NCBI RefSeq assembly: GCF_009873495.1
Contig: NZ_CP046703.1
Coordinates: 4,072,501-4,136,500 of the forward strand
Direction of reading: 5' to 3'
Origin: Nostoc sp. ATCC 53789
GTDB lineage: Bacteria > Cyanobacteriota > Cyanobacteriia > Cyanobacteriales > Nostocaceae
Length of the DNA: 64,000 bases
Part shown: positions 9,923 to 20,222 of the stretch, piece by piece
How positions within the stretch are numbered: the stretch's first letter is position 1
Layout of the letters: each line of letters starts with the position of its first letter
The notes under the pieces: model-generated
Told to the model about the DNA's origin: nothing
Seen by the model: the letters and a program-made list of their open reading frames with translations, nothing else
Databases searched by the model: none
Made by a program: the position numbers and the translations under genes

Positions 9923-9965
9923 TATTGCCAAATTTGATTCGTTACGAATTAATGAAATGCTGTAG

Positions 9966-10826
9966 TTAGCGCAAAATCTGGTCAATCATCCGGTTCGCCT
10001 GGGAAGCATAACCACCGCCGAATAAATTGAAGTGATTCAAAATGTGATAAAGGTTATAGAGTGTTTTTCTCTGCTCATAGCCTGCATCTAAAGGAAAAAC
10101 TTCGTTGTAACCTTTGTAAAAAGCTGCGGGGAACCCACCAAATAATTCTGTCATGGCAATATCAACTTCGCGATCGCCAAAATAAGTTGCTGGATCAAAA
10201 ATCACAGGTTCTCCTGACGCAGTACACCCGGCATTTCCACCCCATAAATCGCCATGTACTAAAGAAGGTTGTACTTGGTGCGCCAATAGTTCAGGGATAG
10301 TTGCTAGTAATTTTTCTTGCTGGGGGAAACTTCCTCCCCGTCGCCTTGCCAACTGAAATTGATAACCAAGGCGATGTTTAATATAAAATTCTGTCCAGTC
10401 TGGTGTCCAAGTATTGATTTGGGGCGTTGAACCAATGGTATTGTTAATTTTCCAACCAAAACCTTGGCTACTGCTAGCTTGATGCATCGCCGCCAACTTG
10501 CGCCCCATCTCTTCCCACGAATTGCTGTTGCCATTACCAAGTTCTAACCATTCCAGCACAATGTAGCTAGAGTTCTCAGCTACACCCCAGCAAATAGGTT
10601 TTGGGATGCGAATACTAGCTGTTGCTAGCATTTCCTTTAAACCCAGTGCCTCAGCCTCAAACATTGCAACTTGGGATGCAAGGTTGAGCTTGACGAAGTA
10701 GGTAATCTCACCATTGGAAACAGCATAACCTTGGTTGATACATCCACCACCAACCGATCGCCGTTGCTGACTCTGAAATTTTTCGCCAGTCACCTGGCTG
10801 ATATAGGTGTCGATTTGAGTCCACAT
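9966..10826 (-). CDS. Fructosamine (ketosamine) kinase family protein
   Basis: 286 residues from the ATG at 10826 (MWTQIDTYI), which matches the usual family length. The frame is open for 48 more codons upstream, but those are translated repeat DNA (G-rich AGGGGA tracts). The aminoglycoside-phosphotransferase fold is shown by the catalytic LVHGDLWGGNAG and the metal-binding VIFDPATYFGDREVDIAM. The family phosphorylates sugar amines on glycated proteins so that the adduct falls off, a protein-repair reaction in the cytosol. Its 3' end touches the 21-bp repeat array. It follows the M16 protease gene on the same strand with ~125 bp of repeat DNA between, so cotranscription is uncertain. Confidence 0.9.
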   Translation of the reverse strand: MWTQIDTYISQVTGEKFQSQQRRSVGGGCINQGYAVSNGEITYFVKLNLASQVAMFEAEALGLKEMLATASIRIPKPICWGVAENSSYIVLEWLELGNGNSNSWEEMGRKLAAMHQASSSQGFGWKINNTIGSTPQINTWTPDWTEFYIKHRLGYQFQLARRRGGSFPQQEKLLATIPELLAHQVQPSLVHGDLWGGNAGCTASGEPVIFDPATYFGDREVDIAMTELFGGFPAAFYKGYNEVFPLDAGYEQRKTLYNLYHILNHFNLFGGGYASQANRMIDQILR

Positions 10827-10953
10827 GATTAAATTGGGGATTGGGGATGAGGGAGCAGGGGACAGAGAGCAGGGGAAAAATTCTTCTTCCAACCTCCTGC
10901 CTGGTTGTTGAGCGTAGTCGAAACACTGCCTCCTGCCTCCTGCCTTCTTCACT

Positions 10954-12234
10954 TTACGGCTTAACGACAACTACACCATAAGCATCTGGGGAAAGATACT
11001 CTTTGGCTGCTTGCATTAAGTCAGTTGCCTCTTGACTCTGAATATAATCTGGGTAGTTAAAGGCGGGTTCTAAATCTCCCACCAAGGAATGATAGTAACC
11101 ATACAACCCAGTGCGATCGCTTGGTGTCTCATTGCCAAAAATAAATCTGTTCGCTACTCGCCGCCGTACACGGGCAATTTCTGACTCTGTGATTAACTCG
11201 GTTTGGACTGTGCGAATATGTTGAGCGATCGCATCCTCTACTTCAGCTAAATTTTCTACTGCACATTTAGCTGAAATATAAAATGTCCCTTGCAGCTGAT
11301 TGCTCATATTGCTCACAGAAATTGAAGAAACTAATCCCCGTTCTTCTCGTAAATCTCTCACCAGTCTTGATGTCCGTCCGTGTCCCAAAACTCCAGCTAA
11401 AACATCCAATCCATAGGTGCGATCTAACTGCACCATTCCTGGAACCCGCCAAAGCATCAATAGCCTGCCTTGCTGGAGACTTTCATCTATAAATTCTCGA
11501 CGGACAATTTCTGTAAATGGTGACTCAGGATTTAGTGAGGAGTGGGGGGTGGGGAGTGGGGAGTGCTGAGTTTTATTAGCTTTTGTAAATCCTTCAGCAA
11601 CGATCGCAATTAATTCTTCCACAGGCAAATTGCCTACAGCTACAGCAGTAATTGACTGGGGTTGATACCAACTATGATGAAAATCCCGCATCTGCTGGGG
11701 TTTAAGTTCGGCAATTACCGATTCTGGCCCCAATACCGCACGACGATAAGGTAGCTCATTATATGCTGTCTCCATTGCCCGGCGAAATGTCCGCCGTTGG
11801 GGATTATCTTCTGAACGCCTAATTTCTTCTAAAACTACTAATCGCTCACGTTCAAAAGCATCATCGGGAATACTAGCATTTGATACTACATCTATTTGTA
11901 ATGGAGCAAGCTGGGCAAAATCTTTGGGGGCAGTAGTTATATAGTAATGAGTATAGTCTTGGCTGGTAGCGGCATTGGTGACAGCACCCCGTTCTTCAAT
12001 TCGACGTTCAAACTCGCCGCTAGCCAATCGTTCTGTTCCCTTAAAAATCATGTGTTCTAAAAAGTGAGCCATACCGTTAATGGCATCAGATTCGACGGCT
12101 GAACCAACTTTAATCCATAAATTGAGGTTTACAGCTTCGACTGGCATCTGCTCCGCTATGATTGTCAAACCATTGGGTAACTGATGCAGGGTTGGGCTAT
12201 GAAGACGAGTAAATTTCCGCAGGGTTGAAGTCAT
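10954..12234 (-). CDS. M16-family zinc metallopeptidase
   Basis: 426 residues. The inverted zinc motif HFLEH is at H57/E60/H61, preceded by SAVESDAINGMAH as in processing-peptidase-like M16 enzymes. The length fits a two-domain subunit. Many bacteria encode M16 proteins as active/inactive pairs; no partner is next to this one. Residues ~218-235 (a Thr-Gln-His-Ser-Pro-rich stretch) are encoded by a G-rich repeat at 11535-11570 of the kind otherwise seen between genes, so a dispersed repeat seems to have entered the gene in frame, probably in the interdomain loop. The substrate is unknown. Confidence 0.9.
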   Translation of the reverse strand: MTSTLRKFTRLHSPTLHQLPNGLTIIAEQMPVEAVNLNLWIKVGSAVESDAINGMAHFLEHMIFKGTERLASGEFERRIEERGAVTNAATSQDYTHYYITTAPKDFAQLAPLQIDVVSNASIPDDAFERERLVVLEEIRRSEDNPQRRTFRRAMETAYNELPYRRAVLGPESVIAELKPQQMRDFHHSWYQPQSITAVAVGNLPVEELIAIVAEGFTKANKTQHSPLPTPHSSLNPESPFTEIVRREFIDESLQQGRLLMLWRVPGMVQLDRTYGLDVLAGVLGHGRTSRLVRDLREERGLVSSISVSNMSNQLQGTFYISAKCAVENLAEVEDAIAQHIRTVQTELITESEIARVRRRVANRFIFGNETPSDRTGLYGYYHSLVGDLEPAFNYPDYIQSQEATDLMQAAKEYLSPDAYGVVVVKP

Positions 12235-12508
12235 TGCTACTTGTGTGAGGAGCTACGTTACCTCTTTATCTTATCCGCGACGCAAAATCTATATAAAAAG
12301 ACCTCTCCCTAGCTTTAGAACTTTCAAATAAAAAATATCCCCAAGTCGATTGCAAAATCTCTCCATTCCTCTTCACTCTGTGTTCTCTGCGCCTCTGTGG
12401 TTCGATAATTTATTTCTTGGAAATCCCTCACTACACAAAACTTGTCCCTCACCGACTCGGAGAGGGACAGACTTTAACTTTAGTTCAAGATAGGGAAAGT
12501 TCGGCAAA

Positions 12509-12937
12509 CTAACGAGAGTAAGGATTATTGAAGGTTTCCCAAGCTGCCATAGCTGCTTTTTGCAGGCGAAAATTGAAGTCCACTAAGTCTTTCATCAATA
12601 AATACCAGTTTCTCTCAACTTCATCCTGAATTACCGCCCAAGAGTCCTCTAAGCGATCGCGTTGCATCAGTTTTCTTCCTTCAACCAATTCTCGTGCTTG
12701 TCGCACAGCTTTCAAATAGGTTTCACGTGTGAGAGTTCCTGCTGAATCAGCCTCAGCTTGAGCGCGTCTTTTTAGTGCCTCAATCAGCGCTTTGGTTTCG
12801 CGCTTCACTTCATCACTTTCGTTAGCCATTTCGGTTTCTACTAGTTCGTCGGTTTGAGAACTAATTTCTACAATTACTATGGATTCTGTAGATTCAATGA
12901 CTGTGCTTTCAAAGGATTCGATGTTGTTAGCATTCAT
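12509..12937 (-). CDS. Conserved cyanobacterial hypothetical protein, helical
   Basis: 142 residues from the ATG at 12937, chosen because AAGGAT lies about 8 bases upstream; the longer frame would start with TTG. The first ~45 residues are acidic and Ser/Thr/Glu-rich with no clear fold. The rest is amphipathic helix, ending in an aromatic stretch (WYLLMKDLVDFNFRLQKAAMAAWETF). There is no membrane segment. I do not recognise a functional domain. It sits 60 bp downstream of the htpX-like gene on the same strand and could be cotranscribed with it. Confidence 0.7.
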   Translation of the reverse strand: MNANNIESFESTVIESTESIVIVEISSQTDELVETEMANESDEVKRETKALIEALKRRAQAEADSAGTLTRETYLKAVRQARELVEGRKLMQRDRLEDSWAVIQDEVERNWYLLMKDLVDFNFRLQKAAMAAWETFNNPYSR

Positions 12938-12998
12938 AGTTAAAACATCCTTAAATTGCAAAATTTACTCTTGGATGAAAACTACATCAAATGACAAA

Positions 12999-13868
12999 TC
13001 AATAAGCTTTTGTTGGCAGTTGTTGCTCTAATTTCAATAATGCTGCAACTCTTGCTTCTGTAGCAGGGTGACTGGAAAATAAGTTACCTAAAAACTGTCC
13101 AGAGATAGAATTGATAATTAATAACGGTTCAAAAGCTGGATTGGCATTTAAAGGGATCTGTTTTGCTGAGGCTTCTAAGCGTTGTAATGCCCTAGCTAAT
13201 GCACGGGGATTACCAGTTAATCTAGCAGAACCTGCATCAGCAGAGAATTCTCGTGTGCGCGAAATTGCTAGCTGAATAATCGTTGCAGCCAATGGCGCAA
13301 GCATTACTGTTAACAAAACGCCCAAAGGATTACCGCCTCTGTTGTTATCTCGTGAGCCACCGCCAAACCATAAGCTATAACTCACCATTTGCGCTAGAAA
13401 TGAGATCGCACCAGCAACGGTAGCAGCAACAGCTTGTGTCAGAGTGTCACGATTAATAATGTGGGTGAGTTCGTGGGCGATAACACCTTCGAGTTCATCA
13501 TCTGGCAATATATTCAAAATGCCTTCAGTGACAGCTACAGCAGCGTGTTCGGGATCGCGCCCTGTAGCAAAGGCGTTAGCACCTTGGCTTGGGACAATGT
13601 AAACTCTAGGCATGGGGATGTTAGCGCGATCGCTTAGTCTCTGCACCATCCGATAAAGTCCTGGTGCTTCTCCTTCACTCACAGGCTGGGCCTGATATAC
13701 TGCCAGAGCAATCTTATCTGATTGATACCAGGAAAATAGGTTTGTTGCTGCTGCCAAGCCAATTCCAATTATTAAGCCACTACTACCGCCAATTACCCAG
13801 TAACTAATTGCGATCAAAAGACCACTTAATGCAGCTAGTAAAGCAGCTGTTTTCACTTGATTTCCCAT
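12999..13868 (-). CDS. htpX: HtpX-like M48 zinc metalloprotease
   Basis: 289 residues. The zinc site HELTH is at 132-136, followed by IINRDTLTQ, and the third-ligand helix is SRTREFSADAGSARL. There are two hydrophobic segments before the active site (about 8-25 and 29-46) and two more after it, as in HtpX, an inner-membrane protease that degrades damaged membrane proteins with the active site facing the cytosol. Length and layout are normal. The gene has its own ~300-bp upstream region, which contains a small inverted repeat (AATGCTGT/ACAGCATT at 13886-13917). Confidence 0.92.
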   Translation of the reverse strand: MGNQVKTAALLAALSGLLIAISYWVIGGSSGLIIGIGLAAATNLFSWYQSDKIALAVYQAQPVSEGEAPGLYRMVQRLSDRANIPMPRVYIVPSQGANAFATGRDPEHAAVAVTEGILNILPDDELEGVIAHELTHIINRDTLTQAVAATVAGAISFLAQMVSYSLWFGGGSRDNNRGGNPLGVLLTVMLAPLAATIIQLAISRTREFSADAGSARLTGNPRALARALQRLEASAKQIPLNANPAFEPLLIINSISGQFLGNLFSSHPATEARVAALLKLEQQLPTKAY

Positions 13869-14164
13869 ATTTTCGCTCTCCTATTAATGCTGTATGAATT
13901 TTCTAGAAAACAGCATTACTTAAGCCATACTTTGATTGTATCCAGCTAAACTTAGATATATGGTACAGAAAACCTATCAGACAAGTACGGTTTTCCTACT
14001 TAACTTTTATAAAAAATAATTTAGTTGTTTTTGATACTTGTTATTTTGATAATATTTTTATTTATAGATAATAAAAAGACATCTATCTGTAGAAGTAAAT
14101 TATTTATTTAGGCAGAAATTAAGTAGTCATAGTATGAAACAACTACGTCAATTTGAACTGTTTA

Positions 14165-14803
14165 CTAAATCATCGCTTGCAATTCTTCCAAAGCTTGAAA
14201 ACTTTCTACTTGCCAACTGCGTTCCACGGCAGCAGGGATAATCTGAGTAATAGCTATATCTTCAAAATTAGGACTGGTATTAGATTTTATGTATTTCCCA
14301 TCTCTGAACAAATAAATAGAAAGGTTTCCACTGTCGTAAATCCATAATTCTGGGACTCCAATGGCTTCATAAGCATCAAGAGTAGTTTTTGATGTGATAT
14401 CAGTCTCAATGGCTAAATCTGGCGGCGGATCATCAGGTTGTAAGCGGCGATGACCAATCATTTGTTGATAATTCTGAATATAAAAGCAAGCATCAGGTTC
14501 AACTCCTGCCACACCTTGCCGTTTAAAGGTGGTGGAACCAAAAGGTTGGTATCTGATATCTTTAGCCTTTAGCAATATTTTGACAATATCAGAAATTAAA
14601 TCTTTGGGAATTTCATGTTCTGGTAAAGGAGCCATAATTTCTAAAGTACCCTGGCTGTAGGCAATTCGTGTAGTTCTTTTTTCTCCCAATTCTTGTAAAA
14701 TAGATTCAAATTCTTCCCAGCTCACATTTGGAATTGTCACCGTGCTACCAGGTGCTAACTGCATCTGGCTAACAGGTTTAAAAACGGGGATAGCAGCAGT
14801 CAT
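14165..14803 (-). CDS. Uma2-family (DUF820) putative endonuclease
   Basis: 212 residues from the ATG at 14803; GGAG about 12 bases upstream supports it over the TTG five codons earlier. Family signatures are WEEFESILQELGEKR, RIAYSQGTLEIMAPLPEHE, the PD-(D/E)xK-like acidic segments PDLAIETDITSKT and VPELWIYDSG. The family is hugely expanded in cyanobacteria and is presumed to have a nuclease fold; biological roles are mostly untested. A second member of the family is encoded at 41764-42408. It stands alone between htpX and dapL. Confidence 0.88.
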   Translation of the reverse strand: MTAAIPVFKPVSQMQLAPGSTVTIPNVSWEEFESILQELGEKRTTRIAYSQGTLEIMAPLPEHEIPKDLISDIVKILLKAKDIRYQPFGSTTFKRQGVAGVEPDACFYIQNYQQMIGHRRLQPDDPPPDLAIETDITSKTTLDAYEAIGVPELWIYDSGNLSIYLFRDGKYIKSNTSPNFEDIAITQIIPAAVERSWQVESFQALEELQAMI

Positions 14804-14930
14804 GTCGCTTCGCTCCAATTCAAAATTGAAAATTCAAAATTGAAAATTCAATATCTATCAGGTTGCGGTGGATAATCCAGCCCACCGTAACCTTTAGACT
14901 AATAGATTGAGTTTAACAAAAGCGATCGCT

Positions 14931-16166
14931 CTACACCTTAAACTTCTCGGTAATCCGCTTCATCGCTTCTTCGACATTCTCCCGGCTGTTAAATGCCGAA
15001 ATGCGGAAGTAACCTTCACCCGCAGCACCAAAGCCAGAACCAGGTGTCCCGACAACGTTGACGGTTTGCAGCAACTTATCAAAAAATTCCCAACTGGATA
15101 AACCATTAGGCGTTTTTACCCAGACGTAAGGTGCATTCACGCCACCATAAACTGATAATCCGGCGGTTGTGAGTTTCTCGCGGATAATTTTGGCGTTTTC
15201 TAGATAGAAACTAACCAATCCTTTGATTTGTGCTTGCCCTTCTTCAGAGTAAACTGCTTCGGCTCCCCGTTGAACAATGTAAGAAACACCATTAAATTTG
15301 GTAGACTGGCGACGATTCCACAGTTTCCATAGTTCTACATCGGAACCATCGGCGGCTTTTCCTGTGAGTGTCTTCGGTACTACGGTTAAGGCGCAACGAG
15401 TTCCTGTAAAGCCTGCATTCTTGGAAAAAGACCGAAACTCGATCGCAACATCTCTTGCACCTTCTATTTCATAAATTGAGTGGGGAATCGATGGATCGGT
15501 AATATAAGCTTCGTAGGCTGCATCAAAGAAAATAATCGAGCCATTAGCTTTGGCATAGTCCACCCATGCCTTTAAATATTCCTTAGTAGCAGTTGCGCCA
15601 GTGGGGTTATTGGGAAAGCAGAGATAAATTAAATCGACTTTCTTTGAGGGAATCTCTGCGATGAAGTTGTTATCAGCCGTAATTGGCAGATAAACTAAGC
15701 CTTCAAACTCGCCTTTATCGTTGGCATCTCCCGTATTACCCACCATCACGTTAGTGTCTACATACACAGGGTAAACTGGGTCAGTAACGGCAATTATATT
15801 GTCATGACCAAAGATTTCTAGAATGTTGCCTGTGTCGCACTTGGAACCATCGGAGATAAAGATTTCTGAGGCATCTATATCGGCTCCCCGTGCTTGGAAA
15901 TCGTGAGCAGCAATTTTTTCCCGTAACCAAGCGTAGCCTTGCTCTGGCCCGTAGCCTTTGAAGGTATTGCGATCGCTCATCTCTTCCACAGCTTTGATCA
16001 TAGCTGTGCGGCAAGCCTCCGGTAGAGGTTCGGTAACATCACCAATGCCCAAGCGGATGATTTTAGCATCAGGATTCGCTTCTGCAAAGGCATTCACCCG
16101 CCGAGCAATTTCTGGAAATAGATAACCCGCTTTCAGTTTCAGGTAGTTGTCGTTAATAGTTGCCAT
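14931..16166 (-). CDS. dapL: LL-diaminopimelate aminotransferase
   Basis: 411 residues from the ATG at 16166 ([11 protein letters not shown]), which matches the family exactly; the longer frame upstream is repeat DNA. It is a fold-type I PLP enzyme with [12 protein letters not shown] near the start, cofactor and substrate positions in CFPNNPTGA, and the Schiff-base Lys in [13 protein letters not shown]. It converts tetrahydrodipicolinate directly to LL-diaminopimelate with glutamate as amino donor, the one-step lysine/peptidoglycan route used by cyanobacteria and plants. Cytosolic. The ~190-bp gap upstream contains the heptamer repeat array. Confidence 0.95.
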   Translation of the reverse strand: MATINDNYLKLKAGYLFPEIARRVNAFAEANPDAKIIRLGIGDVTEPLPEACRTAMIKAVEEMSDRNTFKGYGPEQGYAWLREKIAAHDFQARGADIDASEIFISDGSKCDTGNILEIFGHDNIIAVTDPVYPVYVDTNVMVGNTGDANDKGEFEGLVYLPITADNNFIAEIPSKKVDLIYLCFPNNPTGATATKEYLKAWVDYAKANGSIIFFDAAYEAYITDPSIPHSIYEIEGARDVAIEFRSFSKNAGFTGTRCALTVVPKTLTGKAADGSDVELWKLWNRRQSTKFNGVSYIVQRGAEAVYSEEGQAQIKGLVSFYLENAKIIREKLTTAGLSVYGGVNAPYVWVKTPNGLSSWEFFDKLLQTVNVVGTPGSGFGAAGEGYFRISAFNSRENVEEAMKRITEKFKV

Positions 16167-16280
16167 TATATAGATTATGAAAAACGCCCTCAAATAGCTT
16201 ACTGCTAATTTATGAGGGCGGGGAGTGGGGAGTGAAGAAGGGAATAGGGTAAAGGTTACAGGGTACAGATTATTCCCTAT

Positions 16281-16350
16281 CACCTGTCACCTATCACCTA
16301 TCACCTATCACCTATCACCTATCACCTATCACCTGTTACCTGTCACCTCT
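16281..16350. repeat. Heptameric short tandem repeat (STRR), ten units
   Basis: Ten consecutive 7-base units: six perfect central CACCTAT copies, CACCTGT at 16281 and 16330, then TACCTGT and CACCTCT. Heptamer arrays of this type are characteristic of Nostoc and Anabaena intergenic DNA. The array is preceded by a 41-base segment (16247-16287) that recurs identically at 46439-46479. Confidence 0.92.
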
Positions 16351-16356
16351 TCCCAA

Positions 16357-17694
16357 TTAGACATTTACAGGCTGTTTATTATCGGCTGAAATTACAAACT
16401 CCGTGATTGATTCTTTACCTGTAATTAATCTTGCTCCGCGATTCCGGGTGAAATAGTTCCATGCCCACTGAATCATTACTACTAATTTGTTGTCAAATTC
16501 AATTAAGAAGTAGATGTGAATCACTAGCCAAAACAGCCATGCAAAGAAACCTTTCAGCTTGATAAAGCCCAAATCGACTACAGCAGAATTGTGCCCAATC
16601 ATCGCTAAACTACCATGATCGGTATAAGCAAAGGGTGGCAAACTTTTACCTGCAAGTCGCTGTTGAACTAATGTAGCTACATATTCACCTTCTTGCTTGG
16701 CTACAGGTGCAACACCCGGTAGAGGTTTACCATTTTGATGAGAAAAATTTGCTAAGTCGCCAACTACAAAAATATTGGGATGTCCCTTAATACTCAAGTC
16801 AGGTTCAACAATAATCCGTCCAGCGCGATCGCACTCAGCACCTGTGCGTTCTGCTAGCACTTTTCCCATTGCTGAAGCTTTTACACCTGCTGCCCATAAT
16901 ACCGTTTTTGAGGCAATTTCTTTAACTTCATCGCCTTGTTTGAGGGTAACAGTATCATTTTCAATATTCGTTACCAGTGTTTTTGTCTGGACAACCACCC
17001 CCAAGCGCGTCAGGGATGCTTCCGCTTCTTGTGATAACTCTGGTGCAAAGGGTGGCAGAATCCGATCCAAACCTTCTAATAGCAAAATCTTCGCTTCTGA
17101 AGTGTCGATGTTGCGGAAATCTTCTTTGAGGGTTTGATTTGCCAATTCTGCGATCGCACCCGCTAACTCTACACCAGTTGGGCCACCACCCACAATTACA
17201 AAGGTTAACCAAGCACGGCGTTTTTCTGGATCGGTTTCTTTTTCTGCGGCTTCAAAGGCTGAAAAAATCCGGCTACGCATTTCTATGGCATCTTCTACAG
17301 TTTTCAAGCCTGGGGCAAATTCTTCCCAGTTATCTTTGCCAAAGTAGGAATGCTTTGCACCTGTGGCAACAATCAACGTATCGTAAGCTATTGCTTCATC
17401 GCCCACAGTCACTTGTTTTGCTTCTGGATCGATATTATTCACCTCTCCCAGCAGCACTTTCGTATTCTTGCTCTTGCTGAGGACAGAACGCAACGGTGAA
17501 GAAATATCAGCCGGAGATAGCGCACCTGTGGCGACTTGATATAAAAGGGGTTGAAATAGATGAAAGTTACGTTTATCGATGAGAGTAACGTTTACTGCTG
17601 CCTTGGCGAGTGTTTTTGCCGCATACAGTCCTCCAAAACCACCACCAACAATAACTACTTTATGAGGTGGATTATTGTCAAGAGAATTTACCAT
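16357..17694 (-). CDS. Type II NAD(P)H dehydrogenase (NDH-2-like)
   Basis: 445 residues. An N-terminal FAD-binding Rossmann motif (VVIVGGGFGGLYAA, about 13-26) and a second nucleotide-binding motif (FVIVGGGPTGVELAGA, about 166-181) flank the typical NDH-2 sequence FQPLLYQVATGALSPADI. The C-terminal part contains a hydrophobic segment (FFAWLFWLVIHIYFLIEF) that should hold the protein on the membrane. The family oxidises NAD(P)H and reduces quinone without pumping protons; in cyanobacteria NDH-2 enzymes are thought to sense or poise the redox state of the plastoquinone pool. Likely monocistronic. Confidence 0.92.
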   Translation of the reverse strand: MVNSLDNNPPHKVVIVGGGFGGLYAAKTLAKAAVNVTLIDKRNFHLFQPLLYQVATGALSPADISSPLRSVLSKSKNTKVLLGEVNNIDPEAKQVTVGDEAIAYDTLIVATGAKHSYFGKDNWEEFAPGLKTVEDAIEMRSRIFSAFEAAEKETDPEKRRAWLTFVIVGGGPTGVELAGAIAELANQTLKEDFRNIDTSEAKILLLEGLDRILPPFAPELSQEAEASLTRLGVVVQTKTLVTNIENDTVTLKQGDEVKEIASKTVLWAAGVKASAMGKVLAERTGAECDRAGRIIVEPDLSIKGHPNIFVVGDLANFSHQNGKPLPGVAPVAKQEGEYVATLVQQRLAGKSLPPFAYTDHGSLAMIGHNSAVVDLGFIKLKGFFAWLFWLVIHIYFLIEFDNKLVVMIQWAWNYFTRNRGARLITGKESITEFVISADNKQPVNV

Positions 17695-17928
17695 AAGAAA
17701 TATTATCCGGTATTCTGACTATTGTAACTATTCTTAACAAATTTGTATCAAAATTGTCATCATATATTTTGTATTCCTGTTTACATTTGAAGAATGATTA
17801 AAGCAATCAAAACTACAGGATAAATAGAACTTTTAAAGATAGAGGGTTAGACAATAAGATTTGGCAATATTTAACATACTCTTTGCTTATGTAAATTTAT
17901 AAACGGTAGATGTAGGATTTATGCAAAT

Positions 17929-18849
17929 TCATTCAGAACGAGTTGATTCTGGTGCTTGTGTTAAACGTGGTGAATGAGTTCGCCGCCAACGACTAAAGCC
18001 ATAGATAAGAGCAGCAAAAATTAACAAATAGGGACTGTAAACAATTAACCAAATACCCAGCTTGAGTAAGCCAACAGAAAATGCACTCAAAGAATGGGTA
18101 GAGTTGTTCCAAGTTTCCTGAACTTGCAAACCAAAAGCAGGTTGGGGACTGGTGCTAGAAACTGCTGCTTCTAGGTTCAGCGTAATTGTGGAATAAGCAA
18201 CTTGATTTTTGAGGTTTTTCAGTTGGGCATCAATTTGTTCTATGGTTTGACGGACATTACTCAATTCTTGGGAAACACTAAGCACATCTCTAACAGAACC
18301 CGCCCGATCCATGATTTTTTGCAAATTGGCTTCAGTTTTTTGCAAATTTGTTAATCTGGCTTGGAAATCCACCAGGCGATCGCCTACATCTTCCGCAGTA
18401 ATATTACGACTCTCTACAGTGCCTAATTTAGCTAGTTCTTCCAGAGTAGGTTCTAGCCGATTCTCTGGTATCCGCAATTGGATTGTTGCTGTGTAACGCG
18501 GGTTGTCACTTTTGGGTTGTTGTTGTTTCAACCCGATTAAATCCCCTTGCTGTTGATTGATAATTTGCGAAACAGCATCAACAGTTTTATCTACAGAGTT
18601 GACAGTCAAAGAGATTGCTGCCTTTTTGATGAGTTGGGGACGAGAACGGTTTATTGGTGCAACTTCCGCCTTTTGGGAAATACTGTTTTCACGAGCAGAT
18701 AATTGATTTACCGCGCCATTGGATGCAACTTGAGGTGCAGACTGATTTGTTGACCGATCCGAAGAAGCGCAACTAGTGAAAATCAACCCTCCTAATAATG
18801 CACTCACAAATAAAGCAGATGTGCGTGGCAATTTAGTCGAAGCGTACAT
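17929..18849 (-). CDS. DUF4349 lipoprotein-like membrane protein
   Basis: 306 residues. The N-terminus has a signal-like hydrophobic stretch ending FTSC, a plausible lipobox with Cys at about 27. DUF4349 features follow: AAISLTVNSVDKTV, a β-rich section, an amphipathic coiled coil (about 170-225, with RDVLSVSQELSNVRQTIEQIDAQL), then a C-terminal membrane helix (KLGIWLIVYSPYLLIFAALIY). The family is found on the outer face of the cytoplasmic membrane; its function is unknown. It is divergent from ilvC, with ~230 bp between them. Confidence 0.85.
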   Translation of the reverse strand: MYASTKLPRTSALFVSALLGGLIFTSCASSDRSTNQSAPQVASNGAVNQLSARENSISQKAEVAPINRSRPQLIKKAAISLTVNSVDKTVDAVSQIINQQQGDLIGLKQQQPKSDNPRYTATIQLRIPENRLEPTLEELAKLGTVESRNITAEDVGDRLVDFQARLTNLQKTEANLQKIMDRAGSVRDVLSVSQELSNVRQTIEQIDAQLKNLKNQVAYSTITLNLEAAVSSTSPQPAFGLQVQETWNNSTHSLSAFSVGLLKLGIWLIVYSPYLLIFAALIYGFSRWRRTHSPRLTQAPESTRSE

Positions 18850-19056
18850 AATCTATCCTTAGATGGATGAAGTTAAACCTAGTATTGCTGAAAGAATACT
18901 CAAAATCTGTATTGTTGCGATTTATGTAACAGGTTTGTGATTAGTCATTAGTCATTAGTCCCCTGCTCCCCTTAGTCCAAAGAGATAAAATTGAATTATT
19001 TATAGTCATCTGTGTTACTCAATTTGAGGTACAATCGTAAGCCTGCCAATAAATGA

Positions 19057-20079
<1,023 letters not shown>

Positions 20080-20101
20080 GCAAAACAAGGATATGAATGT
20101 G

Positions 20102-20124
20102 GAGACGTTGCAATGAAACGTCTC
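20102..20124. repeat. Dispersed palindrome
   Basis: GAGACGTT (20102-20109) and AACGTCTC (20117-20124) form an 8-bp stem. The sequence matches the common Nostoc intergenic palindrome type built on GAGACGTTGCA. It sits just after ilvC, before the terminator-like repeat. Confidence 0.7.
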
Positions 20125-20169
20125 TACAATGATTTTGAAATTACGCAAAATTATTTTTCATACTGCTAT

Positions 20170-20216
20170 AGATGTTATTTAAAATGCGTAGAATAGGTGC
20201 ATTTTAAATAACATCT
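20170..20216. terminator. Perfect 18-bp inverted repeat between convergent genes
   Basis: The arms 20170-20187 and 20199-20216 are perfectly complementary with an 11-base loop. The stem is A/T-rich, so it could be a bidirectional transcription terminator for ilvC (+) and the SET-domain gene (-), or a dispersed repeat serving that role. Confidence 0.7.
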
Positions 20217-20222
20217 TTTGCT

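Noticed and set aside
9764..9985. 73-codon minus-strand frame rich in Cys and Ala
   Set aside because: It is the antisense reading of the 21-bp repeat array and runs into the fructosamine kinase gene.
10827..10970. N-terminal extension of the fructosamine kinase
   Set aside because: It is translated repeat DNA (G-rich tracts) that overlaps the M16 gene, and the family starts at the ATG at 10826.
16167..16283. N-terminal extension of dapL
   Set aside because: It is translated intergenic repeat; the family start MATIND is at 16166.
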